A stretch of DNA of 64,000 nucleotides from the NCBI GenBank assembly GCA_916610825.1, contig OU744448.1, forward strand, positions 29,286,107 through 29,350,106, written 5' to 3'. Below are positions 21,701 through 34,700 of the stretch, in pieces. The first letter of the stretch is position 1. Each line of letters starts with the position of its first letter. Made by a program: the position numbers and the translations under genes. This DNA comes from Haliclystus octoradiatus (Eukaryota; Cnidaria; Staurozoa; Stauromedusae; Haliclystidae). Below the pieces are notes generated by a model. It was not told where the DNA came from. It saw nothing but the letters and a program-made list of their open reading frames with translations, and did no database searches.

Positions 21701-24700
21701 ATTGGCCAATATTTACCAATACATGGTGCAAGAGCCGTATAATCAGATACATTTTGCATGTGCATACATTTTTCTCTGTCTGCCCCTTGCTCGATTTTTG
21801 TTCTGGCATCCCTTAGACTGGACCAAAAAACATGAAAGTTTGAAATGTTATCGGGCCCATCGATTTTCTTGTTCAGAAGGCTTTGAAAATAAGTTGTGCA
21901 CAAATTTTATTGTAATTTGACATTGAGAAATGGGGTCCCAAGGCCCCTCTAAATTAATACGTAAAGTTAATGGGGAAAACGCTGATATTTTACAAACGCA
22001 AATACGTCATCTTTGTGAAAACATATTCTAAATTTTGCTTACATGGCTGTGGAAGTAATGATCTGAATAATCTGAATTTAATAATTTAAATGTTTGCATC
22101 TTTATCATTGCCTTAAAACTATGGGGTTGAATACGATGCATAAAAAAACGTGGCTTCCTTGGGACCCCATTTCCCAATTTCAAATTACAATAAAATTGGT
22201 GCATAACTTATTTTCAAAGCATTCTGAACAAGAAAGTCGATGGGCCCGATAACATTTCAAACTTTCATGTTTTTTGGACCAGTCTAGCGTCCCTGCATTT
22301 GGGAAATCTAGAACAATGTTTTAACTTGACTATTTGTGTTGAACTTTTTAAAGGTGACAGCTTCAGCAGATCATACTGCGAGGCTATGGGATATAGAAAA
22401 GGCAGAAACAATTGCAATGTTCCGCGGTCATACATGTAGTTTGAAAACTGTTACTGTTCAACCTGGTAGTTACCGTGAGTATGCAATCAAATTTATATTT
22501 TGAATGAAATCAAGAATGATTCTGTTGTTGAGGAAACACACATAAAGAATTCCGTTCAAAATTTAGTAGCTCCAGATATTATTAAAGTTGCTGTCTTTTA
22601 AAATTATTCTTGAGTCGTTTAATCATTTTGAAATTGTTGAATAACTTTTGCAATAAAAACGGAACTCTTGTAACATTTTAACCTGAATAGCTTTGAAAAC
22701 TAAATCTGAGTAGGTGCAATTAAATGTAAGCCTTTTTTGACATTTCAAATCTGATCATGTACAGAATCAGGATACAAAAAACCTGACAACTAGGTCTCCG
22801 GAAGTCTGACCAAAATTCTGTAGAAAACAATTTTGTTTCATTTTACTCCTCAAATTTAGAGAAAAGACAAAATTATAAGGATCCTTTCAGGACTCAAGTG
22901 AAAAGTTTAAAACATTTTTAAATATATATATATATCAGATTATCAGGTTTCCTGAAGTAAAATACATTTTTCGGATCCTGAACAGAATATTGCTTCCGTA
23001 TGTGATTCATGCTCTTAAAAAAATTTTTTGAAATCCTGAACTGTCTGTGAACTGTTCATAAATGTCCTGAATTGTCCATAAATGTCCTGAATTGTTCATG
23101 AACGGTTCATAAACTTTACAAACAATAATGAAGTGTTCATGAACACCTTTTTAAAATTGTTCATGAAAATTTGTTTTCCTGTCCTTTAAATATGTCCATT
23201 GCTTCTTCTGATATAGATGTGTTTTCAACTGGCGCACGTGATGGTAATATTATGACATGGGATACTCGTTGTCAGATGAGAAACGGTTACTACTCATCAG
23301 TTAATACAATTTGTAATGCACACGGTACAGCGCATAAACAAGCACAACCTGCAACTAGACGACGTGGAAATAGAAGACCATCAATGTCTTCAACGGTAAT
23401 ATTATCAAACTATATAATCAAATCTCTATCTAAGATATTTGGGGCTGTGACCAAATTATTCAAGGTGCATTTATATTTTTCAAGTTACTAGTCAGCATGA
23501 AAAGTAACACTGTTTGAGTGGCAATAATGATATTGGTATTAACATGCTTGGAATATATAACATCTGTTAATCTAGAATAATGTGACAGTGTGATACAAAG
23601 AACTCAGTGATAATACATTTTGCAATAATAATTAATTGACTTTGATCACAATATTGGCAGACATGAGAGAGTTCCTTGCAAAAGCTGATTTCCTTGTTTC
23701 AAATCGGTTTTAAACTAAAGAAAATTATTTTAAAACAGAGGTTTTGCTATTGTTCTAGCATTTTCCTCTTTTTGACTGAGCTTGACTATCTTGTCTGAAT
23801 TTGAGAAGGACCAGACATTTCCCATTTATTACTCAATAAAATGCATCGTGCAAGTCTATAGTTGTGGAATATAGGCCTACGCAGATAAGCATCAGATACA
23901 GCTAGTTAGCGAGCTAGACTTATTCTCTTGAATTCATGAAACATTGATTATAAGCATTATTATTAGGCTATAGTTGAAAGACTGATAATACTTCATTGCC
24001 CATGTTGTTTCTACTGAAAAGGTTAGTCTTTAAGATCAAGAGTTGAAAAAAGCTTGAATTTAAAATAGACAGAAATCTGCTTAAAACAGAACTAATATTA
24101 CCTATGCAGTCAAACAGGTTGCTAACGGTCACCTCTATACATTAGCCACCTGTCTATAGTGGTTATCCTTGCAATGTCTGAATAGTATTTTCTATTTAAT
24201 CAAACCTTGTATGTAAAGGCCACCTACATATATAATGGTAAATCTCTCTAGATCAAGTTTTCATGCTAGTAATTGTTATATGTGTTGATTATAATTGAAC
24301 TGCGAATAAATAATTCTCAGGATTCAAGACAAAGCGTCACATCGGTTGTATTTCAACAAGATAATGTCATAATTTCATCTGGTGCGTGTGATGGTGTCTT
24401 AAAAATGTGGGATCTGAGACGCAATTATAGCTCGTTTAAAGGTGAACCTTTACCTATGCATACAATGTCACACGCTGCAAAATCAGCTCCTCGTCAGCAC
24501 GGTATGTAAAACTCTCTTCATCTAAAAATGTTTGTCTCTCTAGATCGTTTGTATCATACCACAGTGAAACCTGTTATAAAGGCCACCTGTCTATAGTGGT
24601 CACTCTTTCAATGTCTCAAATAGTATTTTCTATTGAATAAAACCTGTATATAAAGGCCACCTGTATATAGTGGTTAATTTATCTACCTCTCGTAGCTGGC

Positions 24701-27700
24701 CGTTTTATACAGGTTTCACTGTATCCTACAATTGTCTGTCTTATCTTGGCCTGGTCAAGAATCTACAATTTCAGGCATGGAGATTTCTTATTGACAGGGC
24801 ATATTAATTGATGGCATCTTAAGCAAATTTGAAAAAATAAAAACTTTCTGTGCTATAAGAGTTAAATAAACACTAGTGTTGTGTCATGTGAAAAATGTCA
24901 TTATGATTTTCTTCAATCGATAGACTTACTGTATACAATGGTAGCCCCTTTATGCCCCAAGCGATTCCCCTTTTACATGCACTTTTTGTAATACTGTATA
25001 GACGGATTTTAAAAATATGCTGAATAGGCTAGAGGCATGCACTAAGGCTTGGATTTTTTGCAAATTGACCACTGGTATGAACTATCTTGAATCTTAATCC
25101 GATCCAATCTGAATTTCAAAACTAAAAAATAATTCAATCCCAAATGTTTCATCCCAAATCCGAAAAAAAATCAACATTTTTATAGCTTTTTAGATAAAAA
25201 TTTATTGTTGCAAGTTGATTGTTATCGAAAGTGATTATTAATAATGTTGCCACTACACTTTCTTAATCATCAGAATGACCATGGCATTGTTTGATTAAAT
25301 CTAGTGACAAATGTTGTTGAAAACGATGAAAACTACAAAAATTATCTATATTTTCACAATCCAATTTAATCTGACAGAAAAATGTCAATCCGATCTGATC
25401 CAAAAGCTGAAAGTCAGTCCACATGATTCACATGGATTACATTAACGTTAATGTTCAATTAAACTAGGCAGTGAACTAAGTTCACACATTAATCAATTAT
25501 TATGATGAAATGCATTTTATCCAGTTGTAACATTGTTTTAGTTAACCGCATATCTGTATTTAACTTTTTAGGCTATAGTTGTTTAACACTTGATTCAACG
25601 TCACTTCAATTATTTGCAACATGTACAAATAATATCACATACTCCTATAACTTGAGTACATTACCTACATCCCCATTAGCAGAGTATCATGGGGGTGTCG
25701 TTTCAACATTTTATATCAAATCAGCAGTCAGCCCAAATAACATGTAAGTCAACCATAGAAGAGATTAATTTTGATGTTGCAAATGGTAACTGTTGCAGAT
25801 TGTTCAAACCATTGATTTGAGACCTGTAGAAAACACCAAATGATAGAGTTAATACAATACAGCAAAGTGTGCGTTTCAGTCACGAGGAGAATTACATAAT
25901 AATATTATGCCGATCAAAATTCTGCACATGTTTTACTAAGCGTTTCTCAGTCGACAGCTTGCATACCAGAGAAGAACAGGAGCTGGAGTCAGAGCCGGAG
26001 TCTAGAATGCACTCCTGGTAATTTTTTAATCAACACAACGTTGCAAAGTTAAAAATTATCTAGCTATTCCAACATACTGAACATAGAGGGTTGATTGACT
26101 ACGTATTTCAGATTATGTTAAATTGTTCTGTGTACGTTTCTATGTTGGATTGATAAACCAATCCACTAACAGACTGAAATAATTTTGATCCGAATTTGGA
26201 GATGGAGTCTTTTTTACTTACATTTTCAGTGCCGGACTTGGAGTCAAACGCTTCTATAAGGACTTTTTTCGGATTCGGAGTCTGAAAATTTTGACTCAGT
26301 ATACCTTTGTTGCATACTAATCAAGAAATATTTAGTTATTCCAACATGATATTTAGTCTTCCCAGCTTATCACAATTTTAAGACCATATTACAGGGGGAT
26401 GAGACTTGCACTCAAAGAGGCAACACTGACCCTAAATGATCGCTACAAGCTTAATTTTGAATAACGCTTATTGTAATTCAACAATCAATGTCAGTGGATT
26501 CTGTATGGCTTCAAATTTCAAGTTTTAGCATGGTTTCAAACACATGAACAATACGATCAACAACCACAATGTAGCTCAAAGGGCGTGGAGCCCAATGGAG
26601 TCATTATGTCACCTCTATACAGCAACCACCTGTATTTTGTGGTCACTTCATAAATGTTCTCAAATCGCAATATTATATTATATGATATGTTTCTTAGACT
26701 GTCTACAAGGCCACCTATGTCTATAACAGTTATTTAAATTGGATACCAGAACTAGAAATCAATTTTCTTGCTTTGTTATAATTTCATATATTTTGAAAAT
26801 AAATGTTTATTTGCAGGTATTTTCTATGTGGTTCAAGTGATTCTAATGCTTATATTTGGAATATCAACCAACCAGATAAAGCGCCATGGATGTTGCAAGG
26901 TCACACGGCTGAGGTTACAAGTCTTGATTGGTGTCCTGCAGATATAAACAAAGTATGTCAATTGTCACTATGAATTTTGAAAAACTGAAAGCTTAGTGAA
27001 AACTCAATGATAAGCTGCTAAACTGATAAACTGCTTGATTGGGCACAATTCAGTCACTTTTTAAATGTTAAGGTACATTTCAGTTGGTTTTGAGTAATTT
27101 TCCAGTGGTAGCCTTTAACTTCTTTGTTTTAACAAACAACAACAAAAAATTAGCCAGTCAACATAGACATTATGGTTAACATTATCATAAGAACATAATA
27201 CACATAATACATTTGATGAAGACATAATACAAAGCTGAAGTTTGCTTACATTATAAAATATAAGTTGACAATGATCAAAATAAAATGATTGGCGGTATCT
27301 TTTATGTGACCCTTTAAGCACAAGAGCTTGTTTGTCTGTTTTGGGCCCACCATCAAAGCTTATTTGCCGTTAAATAATTATTATAACAGCAGACTGTTGA
27401 AAGTGTTGTAGAGCTTTGGTAAGACCATATCCTAAAAGGTATTACACTTCACAGCTGCAGAAATGGACTGTTTATTTAATTGTGAGTTAAGGTATTGATA
27501 TAGATACAAGTGGGGCTAAAAATAAAGTAATGTAGGTCTACAGTGTTTCCCTACCGAAGGCACCCGTACCACTCCTCTAACTAGAGGAGTGGTTTTTTCA
27601 CTAAGAGCAGTGATTTTAAACGCTCTTTGTTGATCTCAGCCGCTACACTGCAGATCAATTTCAACAGATTTCATGGCAGACAGGTCTTGATTGCCAATGT

Positions 27701-30700
27701 GCAACGATGCACTACGAGTGGGACTACAATGATACAGAGACAGCATTAGGCGGATATTAATGCACACATTCTCCATCCATACATGTTTTTTATTGATTAT
27801 TGTGTTTTTGATTTATTAAATCATTACTACTTCAATAATGCACTTTAACAACAACTTGAATATAACAAATGCTATAATCTTTATAAGACGTAATTTAGTA
27901 TGATTTAATCAGATGGGTATAGGCTACTCCACATCTTTTCTATGATTTTTGTTTTGTAGATAGTCACCTGTGCAGATGATAATTCATTCAGAATTTGGTA
28001 AGTATTTAAACATTTTATTCTGATTTTTGTTATTGAGGCTTTGTTGGCATATAAATCAGCAAGTTATCAATTTTATTCTGAATTTGCTCTCGCTTTCTGG
28101 GATCTAGGATCCCTGGTCCGCACTTTTTTCGGACCCTGATTCTTCTATACAGACATGTTGAGGAAATGTAAATATCAGCCAATGTCGTGTTTTGTACGAT
28201 ATATATGTACATAGACTGCTGACGGACTTAGAATGAAAATTTAGTACCTATATACCTATGTACCTATATATTTAGTACCTATGGGCATTTATATTGGCTT
28301 GCACAAAGAACTTCGGATCTGATCATATCTGATCGACTGTTGTTCAAATCCCCCAAGAGTCAACTCAGCCTAGACTTTATCTTAAACATCAAATGAGTAC
28401 CATTTGAGGATAACCGATGGAATGGTCCAGAGGGAATTGCATTGTGAGTAGCTGCGGCGCATCGTTGCGCATTGACAATCGAGGCCCATCTGCCATGAAA
28501 TTTGTTGAAATTGATCTGCAATGTCGTGGCGGAGATCAGTAAAGAGTATTGACAATGACTACTCTTAGCGAAAAGAGCCACTCCTCTGGAAATAGAAGAG
28601 TGGTACGGGCGCCTTTGGATATTACAAATTACGCAAAGGACCAAAACAGCTGTTTGTTTACTGGGTATAATCAGGACATATTATGAGCATGATTGTTCTG
28701 TGGAAAGAATTTGTCATAACTTCCAATTTCAAGATGCATCATTTATAGGCCTAAGTCATTATTCAGTTTTTATCGGTTTTGAAAGCAACTGTTTGGGGAT
28801 TAGTGTGGTTGAATGAGAAAATCTTACTTCATAGTCCAATTTGGCTGAAAAAATATCTCGACTGGCTGTGAGCACATACTTTTAGAGTTTAGATTGCAAA
28901 ATAGTTTGTAAAAAATATTGAAAATAGACTGAGACTAAGGACAAGGATAATTTCTGATTAAATTTCAATAAGTAAAAGACAATTTTTAGGGTATATATAA
29001 ATGTAGAAAAGACTGAACCATTTCATGTATGATGAGAAGATCGCTAAGCTAAGTCCTACATATGTTGACCATTTTTGTATGTCTGAGATAATCAATTTAT
29101 CCGTTTATTTCTTAGGAGAAACGGTAGAAGTGATAAAGAGAATCAAGCCAATACAATTGCTGGTGTTTGTAAAAGAGCGAAAGATGGTATAAGTAAGTGG
29201 TGTTTATAGTATGACCTGTTAGTATTTAGGGGGGATATTTTGAGTAGAGCAATGGGGCCAAAATAAAAAATCCATCATTGTTGGAAATGCCCTCTGTTGT
29301 CTTGTTGAAAAATAGAAATGTTCAATTTAAGACATGTTTTAGGCAAACATATCACAGAGAAACCTGGATAAAAGCCAGCAGTGAGAGTTAGACAAATTGG
29401 TTTTCTCATGTTTGAACCAAACCCACAATTCAGCCCAGCGCAGACCGTACCAACTCTAGAAAAGATTTAGTCTCTCCATAACATGTACTCAAAATATTCA
29501 CTAACGCATAATTTTTTAACATTCTTGTTCCCAATCCTTTGTTAATGATGACACTACTAGCCAGGCTAGAAATTGAATTAATTGTAGCCTATAAATGTTA
29601 TTTTTACTGTACTATATTATTTGTTATAGATCAGCCTTCTGCTAATGAAAAGACACAAACAAATTCTTCACGGCAAACAAGGGAATTAAAATCTCAACTT
29701 ATTACAAATTTAAGATGTTTGCTCCAAAAACCATCATTAAAATACACTAATTTATTACAACCAGCAAAACAACCGTCAACACCTTCACCAGCAAGTAAGT
29801 TAAATATAATTATCCTTTCGAGCCTGCTATTATCATAATTTCAAACTGCTTTCACCTTTACACAGCTTTTTATTATTTGCCTTTTTCAGTTAAATGTCAT
29901 CATATTCTTATTACTATACATGACGGCAATGGTGTAGGCTACCTTAGTTGCAATTTTTGAATAGTATACAAATGTTAATTTATATATATGCATTCACCTC
30001 TCTAAAGAGACCATTTGTTTTTAGATTTCTCTTAAACACTTATCACATAAGATATTGTAGGCCTACTTTTTACGTATAGTCAAACTTATTTATAACGGTC
30101 ACCTCTATAAAGCGGCCACCTGTCTATAGTGGTCATTCTTGATATGTCTCAAACAGTATTTTCTATTGAATCAACCCTGTATATAAAGGCCATTTGCATA
30201 TAATGGTCAATTTATCTACATCTCATAGCTGATTGTTATGTACAGGTTTCACTGTAGTAATTTCTTTAAATTGATGATACAAAACAATCAATTTTATGGT
30301 TCATTACAAAATACTGCTTTCACCAGAAAATTGTAAAAATTCTTATTTAATTAATTGAAGGTCCAACAACACCAAAGCTGTTCAAAGCATGTATGAGAGA
30401 TGTTTCCAACCTTGTACCATCGCCTGAAGCAACGCCACGTCTTACCCTAGTAGCTTCAAGAATGCAATCACCTTTAACGCCAAGAAGCTCTAGACGGTTG
30501 ATGGAAACATGGCTCGGATCGCCAAGTGCAAGTCCTATCACAACAACAGTGTCATCTCCGGAAGCCAATGAGAATTCACATCCACAGCGAAGGAGAACAC
30601 TTAAAGCACGTCGGATAGTAACAAATATAGCGAAAAAAACTTATAGTCAAACAAAGGTTACTGCTCATCGGTTATCATCAAAACGAAAACATGACGATAC

Positions 30701-30758
30701 ATCTGATAGTCCGCCAACAAAATCATCACGTCGAAGACTTGATTGTTCTTCACCTTGA
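15719..30758 (+). CDS. DTL: DTL/CDT2, substrate receptor of the CRL4-Cdt2 ubiquitin ligase, complete
   Basis: Fourteen coding exons: 15719-15797, 18001-18077, 19480-19516, 19766-19861, 21144-21205, 22354-22474, 23217-23395, 24321-24501, 25572-25743, 26817-26952, 27960-27997, 29116-29192, 29630-29794, 30361-30758. All are GT-AG and all phases agree, giving 1818 nt (605 residues plus stop; human 730). Residues about 50-392 form the WD40 propeller, with stretches such as VTASADHTARLWDIE, RDGNIMTWDTRC and CDGVLKMWDLRR. WDTR (about 172) and WDLR (about 247) are the WDxR motifs that dock DDB1. In known systems Cdt2 recognises PCNA-bound Cdt1, p21 and SET8 in S phase and after damage. The C-terminal exon is basic and Ser/Thr-Pro rich (PSPEATP, SPLTPRS, TSDSPP), suggesting CDK sites. 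No clear PIP box is visible. The start is the first in-frame ATG after a TGA. Exon 11 is only 38 nt and sits between inverted repeats. Confidence 0.95.
15798..18000. other. DTL intron 1, with CG-rich repeat patches
   Basis: No coding exon is seen. A perfect hairpin GGAAGGACCC/GGGTCCTTCC lies at about 16350-16373. At 17490-17580 a CG-rich patch carries two look-alike motifs, GAGGCCGCTTTGCGGCCCC and GACCTCGCTTTGCTCGGGCC, and TTTTCCGCCAGCGGAAAA follows near 17630. These are probably parts of dispersed repeats. The stretch 15990-16215 repeats a C-rich word (GCCGCCCC, GCGCCCCC), also repeat-like. Confidence 0.5.
18470..19372. mobile_element. Non-autonomous DNA transposon with GGTAGGGGAGACCG ends
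   Basis: The left end TGGTAGGGGAGACCGAGG is the near complement of the right end CCCCGGTCTCCCCTACCG, about 900 bp apart. Internal GGGAGACATGG (18506 and 18831) and GTCCCAAGTCTCCCC (about 19169) repeat the end sequence in both orientations. No transposase is seen. It fills most of DTL intron 2. Confidence 0.65.
21808..22296. mobile_element. Foldback element with 140-bp arms
   Basis: The arms at about 21808-21946 and 22153-22296 are inverted copies of each other with roughly 90% identity by eye (for example ACATGAAAGTTTGAAATGTT, later the complement AACATTTCAAACTTTCATGT). The loop is about 205 bp. Open frames of 60-70 codons on both strands fall in the arms and mirror each other, so they are not genes. 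It lies in DTL intron 5, just upstream of exon 6. Confidence 0.8.
23035..23170. repeat. Degenerate array of GTTCATGAAC-type words
   Basis: This short run in DTL intron 6 contains CTGAACTGTCTGTGAACTG, TGTCCTGAATTG twice, TTGTTCATGAACGGTTCAT and GTGTTCATGAACACC. It resembles both the 13668-13795 MITE and the 43-bp satellite unit, and looks like an old copy of the MITE or an early local amplification. It ends close to DTL exon 7. Confidence 0.55.
24107..24250. mobile_element. Pogo/Tigger-like MITE, degraded copy
   Basis: It begins CAGTCAAACAGGTTGCTAAC and then follows the family body (GGTCACCTCTATAC, CCACCTGTCTATAGTGG), but the right end is lost. It lies in DTL intron 7. Confidence 0.6.
24562..24721. 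mobile_element. Pogo/Tigger-like MITE, intact ends
   Basis: It begins CAGTGAAACCTGTTATAAAG and ends TTTATACAGGTTTCACTG, then TA. It is about 160 bp with the family body (CACCTGTCTATAGTGGTCAC). It lies 60 bp past DTL exon 8. Confidence 0.75.
26500..26740. mobile_element. Dispersed repeat joined to a degraded MITE
   Basis: The first part (TGGCTTCAAATTTCAAGTTT, then GTGGAGCCCA) recurs at 53345-53445. From about 26600 it continues into a decayed copy of the 180-bp pogo/Tigger-like MITE (CACCTCTATACAGCAACCAC). It ends about 80 bp before DTL exon 10. Confidence 0.5.
27555..28617. repeat. Long inverted repeat flanking DTL exon 11
   Basis: The left arm 27555-27722 and right arm 28446-28617 are inverted copies (GGCACCCGTACCACTCCTCT versus AGAGTGGTACGGGCGCC; ACTGCAGATCAATTTCAACA versus TGTTGAAATTGATCTGCA). 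DTL exon 11 (27960-27997) lies between them. It could be one large foldback element that contains the exon, or two opposite copies of one short repeat; two copies is more likely because the middle contains normal intron and exon. Confidence 0.8.
30077..30254. mobile_element. Pogo/Tigger-like MITE, nearly full length
   Basis: It begins ATAGTCAAACTTATTTATAA and ends TGTACAGGTTTCACTG, then TA, and has the family body (GCGGCCACCTGTCTATAGTG). It lies in DTL intron 13, 107 bp before the last exon. Confidence 0.7.
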
Positions 30759-31741
30759 ATTAGCGTTATTTTGCTATCTTATTTAAATTATTTTAATAAC
30801 AATTCCTATGGCGTCAGTAGTTATGGTACGAGTAGATGATATATGATTCATTTGTTTACAACGTTCTGCTTTATATTATATCATTAACTAAAGTAGGCTA
30901 AACATATATGTGAGAGATTATTTATGGTTCTTATTTGCGTTTCATATAGGCTATATTTTATGTTTGAGACGTTCTGATTTATAATTACATGCAGATGACG
31001 CAGCCCTGCATCTGGATCATAATATTTTTTATGTGTATATAAATTATAGAAAATGATGTACATAATAAATTATATTGATGCCACTACTGAAATATGTTTA
31101 TGATATACGCATAGACATTAGGGATAAAGTCATCAACGTTGATTGGTGAATTGCACATGCATGGTATAGTTTTAGGTTGATTTGGCTAATGAAATCCACC
31201 ATATTCCAAGGCCCCACGGACAATTTCCCAGAGTCATCTATCTACCCATATGCATGCAACAAGGATTTGGTTTTAATATTAGGCGCATTGGTTTGATTTG
31301 ATATGGTACCCCTCTTTTATTCCCAATGGGGCTCCAGTTCTTTGCTCCTCAACACAATCAAAAGTATTTATTATTAACATTTAATAGCAGCATTCCATTT
31401 CATAAATATAGAAATAAATAGCATCATACATACATGCAACATCGAATGTCTATTCGTTATTTCTACAATGATTATGAACAATCTTTACTCCTGCTTTTCT
31501 CGGATTGTCGAGAGTCAAATTCCAATGTGCACTGTGCAGTCTCACAGTGTGGCATCATTTCAAAAAGTGAGGGCAGAAAGCCACATAAAATTGAATGTAG
31601 ATCAAAACGAGGTTGACAAAATTGGTAGAATTTGGAGTTTTGGATTTATTCACTTTTGATAAGCAATGGAATGCTGTTATTAAATTAATCTTATATGACA
31701 AGAGACAGTGGAATTATTGCGATATTATTTTGAAATTGGCA
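30759..31741. other. DTL 3' UTR and DTL-CNIH4 intergenic region
   Basis: The AATAAA signal at 31064-31069 lies 306 nt past the DTL stop and is the best candidate polyadenylation signal. The rest, to the CNIH4 start, presumably holds that gene's promoter and 5' UTR. An in-frame ATG at 31613 opens into CNIH4 without a stop but encodes residues unlike any cornichon. Confidence 0.5.
31064..31069 (+). terminator. Candidate DTL polyadenylation signal AATAAA
   Basis: This is a canonical hexamer 306 nt downstream of the DTL stop codon, in an AT-rich stretch. No other AATAAA lies closer to the stop. Confidence 0.5.
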
Positions 31742-34700
31742 ATGTCGTCTGAGTCAATTGTACTTGCATTTTCTTTGTTAGATTCCATGGCCTTACTGTT
31801 CTTGGCGGTTTACTACGTATCCTTTTCTTCTTAGCTGTCAGTCAGCTAAGCTCACGAGCTCAGGGTGACGTCAGTTGAGTAGAGTTGAGAATTTCAATTG
31901 AGGTGATAATGAGATCTAGGGACCTAGGATAGGAATATATGTCAAAGGTAAAAGAATGCATATCAGTGACAGGTACGTTAGTCTGAGTGACTGAGTTGTG
32001 AATTGACAGAATTGTGACTAAATAAAAACTCAATCCAAATTCAAGAACTCAGACCAGAGGCAGCCTGTGAACATTTCACATCTCAGACTAGTACTACCTT
32101 TTCTACTGAGTAGAACATACTACGAATCGTACTTTAATCAATAGAAAGAGAAATCACGTTCTGATACCAGTCTGCACAGTTGGTCTCGAGATAAACGTTG
32201 AAGATATTTTAAGCCGCCCCTGAAAATGTTAGCAGAAACCCTATTACAGTACTACTATTTAACTATATAGAATTAAAAATGAGTCTTGAATAAAAACCAT
32301 CTGAAACTGTAAGTAATGGAAGACAATGTCTAACCACAACTGGCAAACAAGGATTCTAATGATCACCCAAATATCTTACTTGAAAGCCGACTGAAAGACA
32401 TTGTAAAACTGGACCCAACACAGGGCGTCCGACAGGGGTTTGAGTGTGACAATTTCCCTGGAGGCCAAGCAAGCTATAGGGCCCACGCGATTGGTTGCTA
32501 TATTTTGATTGCAGATATGAGACTATTTTTTATCTGAAAATAATCGATCTTGTTGATCGTCGACGCTATTTTTAGTAATCAAAAAATAATCGGCAGATCG
32601 ACAAAATAATATTTTTAGAAGTGTGTTTGCGACTGAAGCTATAGGAAATCTCAAGGGCTCAAATTTGTTCTCATTGGCCCTGCACACATGGTACACATAT
32701 GTGAATACTTTTGCATAGATAGGCCTAATAATTAGCCAAATGTTTATAAGGAGCCAAAGATCTTGATAATCCCTAAGGTCAAGTAATTAAGATCTATTTC
32801 TAAATTGACGCTATTCCATTTGTGTGTCTGTAATGTGTACAACGACGGGGATTAAGGAAACCGTTTTAGATCCAGTCAATGTATGACTTATATTGATCAT
32901 CGGATTCGTCTTAATGCGGAGGCGTCCTTCCAATGCTTTATTTCTTCGATTGGCCAAGTTTTGACGGAAAAATAACCAAAAACTGATTTTTTATTTGTTC
33001 ACAATGCCGCGCTATTCTTCAAAGGAGCTGCTTAATCAAACATTTCCATACATGATAAACACTCTATTGTCTAGAAACATTAGCAGAACACCCTTTTGTT
33101 ATTTCTGTGAAACGTCACTGCCACATTATAATGATAGCTGGGTGTGTAACAAAAGCGGCAGTGAAAACGCAATAATATAAAAGTAAATGTGAACAAACTC
33201 TTCATTCTTTGGTTGCAAATATCATCAATTTAGAAATTGATCTATGAAGTTTGTTCCGATAACTAATAAGGCCTACAGCCTACCTCAGCCTACCTACAGC
33301 CTGCATCACAAATAAGAATCGAATGAGTAGAAACTTGAAAATCTAAACAAGTCCGGCAATTTATTACTTCCTCAGTCTCAGCAGTAAAACGAAATAAAAT
33401 ATAAACAAAGTGTTTGTGTTACGGTATTCAAAATTGTGATCTAGTTATCAATGGTAATTCGCAAGATTACAAAATCGATCCTACAATATATACATAGCAT
33501 AAACTTGAAATACAAGTCCCAAAATGTATCTCTGGCTCTACATCAACGAGGGTGGTGTCGGGGTGGGGTGTCACTTGGAAAAAGTGAAATATCCAAAGAG
33601 TTATGGAAACTTGAAAAAGCCACCCCAGAAGTTCTAAAAACCTAGAAAAAGTATTTCAACTTTTTTATTTTCCTTTCAATGTTTTTCAAAGTTCTTCAGA
33701 TAGATTCCAAATTCATTTGTTCAAAATCTCTAGCAATCTAAAAAAGGGACCCAAAAAATATCCAAAATCTGAAACTTTCTGTAAACTGCTTTTCTCAGCT
33801 GGAATATGGACCCCTCAAAATTGGCATGTCTCTAAATTCCCTTCATATGAGAGTTACCCCTGGATTACAAGGAACTATAGAGAGTGTGTAGCAAATTACA
33901 GACGGAACACTGCAAGTCCTAATGCAAGAACAAGTAGGCCTAGATTAAACGCTAACAGAGAGCCTGTCGCAGCTACGAGAGATATCTAAACACCACGTAG
34001 TAGAGAGAGCAGATTGCAAGTTAATAGAGTTATTTTGGCAACTATAAGAGACAGTGAAACACCAAATACGAGGGAAAGAAGATTAACCCTACATGCAATT
34101 GGCAATCTGGTAGCAAATATACGATCAAACGTCAAATACGAGGGATCCATCCAAGCAGATCCATCCATTTTCCATCAATATTCTAGCTGGTCTGTTCGAA
34201 AGTCTTTGGAAAGGCACACACTTATAGCTCCCAGACACCTTTTAAGAGCAAGGATATTTAAAAATAATATTCAAACAATTGAAAATAATTGAAATGAAAC
34301 GCATAATACACACAATGACATGTAGGATATTTAGTTGTAAGGGTATAAATACTACATTATTTTACTGAAATTACGCTCATTGAGTGTAGGCCTAGGCCTA
34401 ACTTAGTGACTAGTTAGTATAAATTGTTGTTATTTAGTAGTTATACATGGATACGTAGCAGGTTAGCTGACAGATAATAGTTTTTATTTTATTCAAAATT
34501 GCCATTATGATTTTCTTAATATTTCTATAAGATTATTGTGTTATCTGATGCAGAATGTGATTATATTAATTCTACGTCATGTTGTGAAAAGCTAAATATG
34601 GTAGGTAAAGGTATATAAAAATGTAGATTATAGATTGATTAATGGTATCAATTTATTGCCAATGTTTTTTGTACAAATTCATTATCCCCTACAGAGTTTG

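Noticed and set aside
21685-21920. Overlapping 60-70 codon frames on both strands
   Set aside because: They lie mostly in the arm of a foldback element and partly mirror each other; no protein family match.
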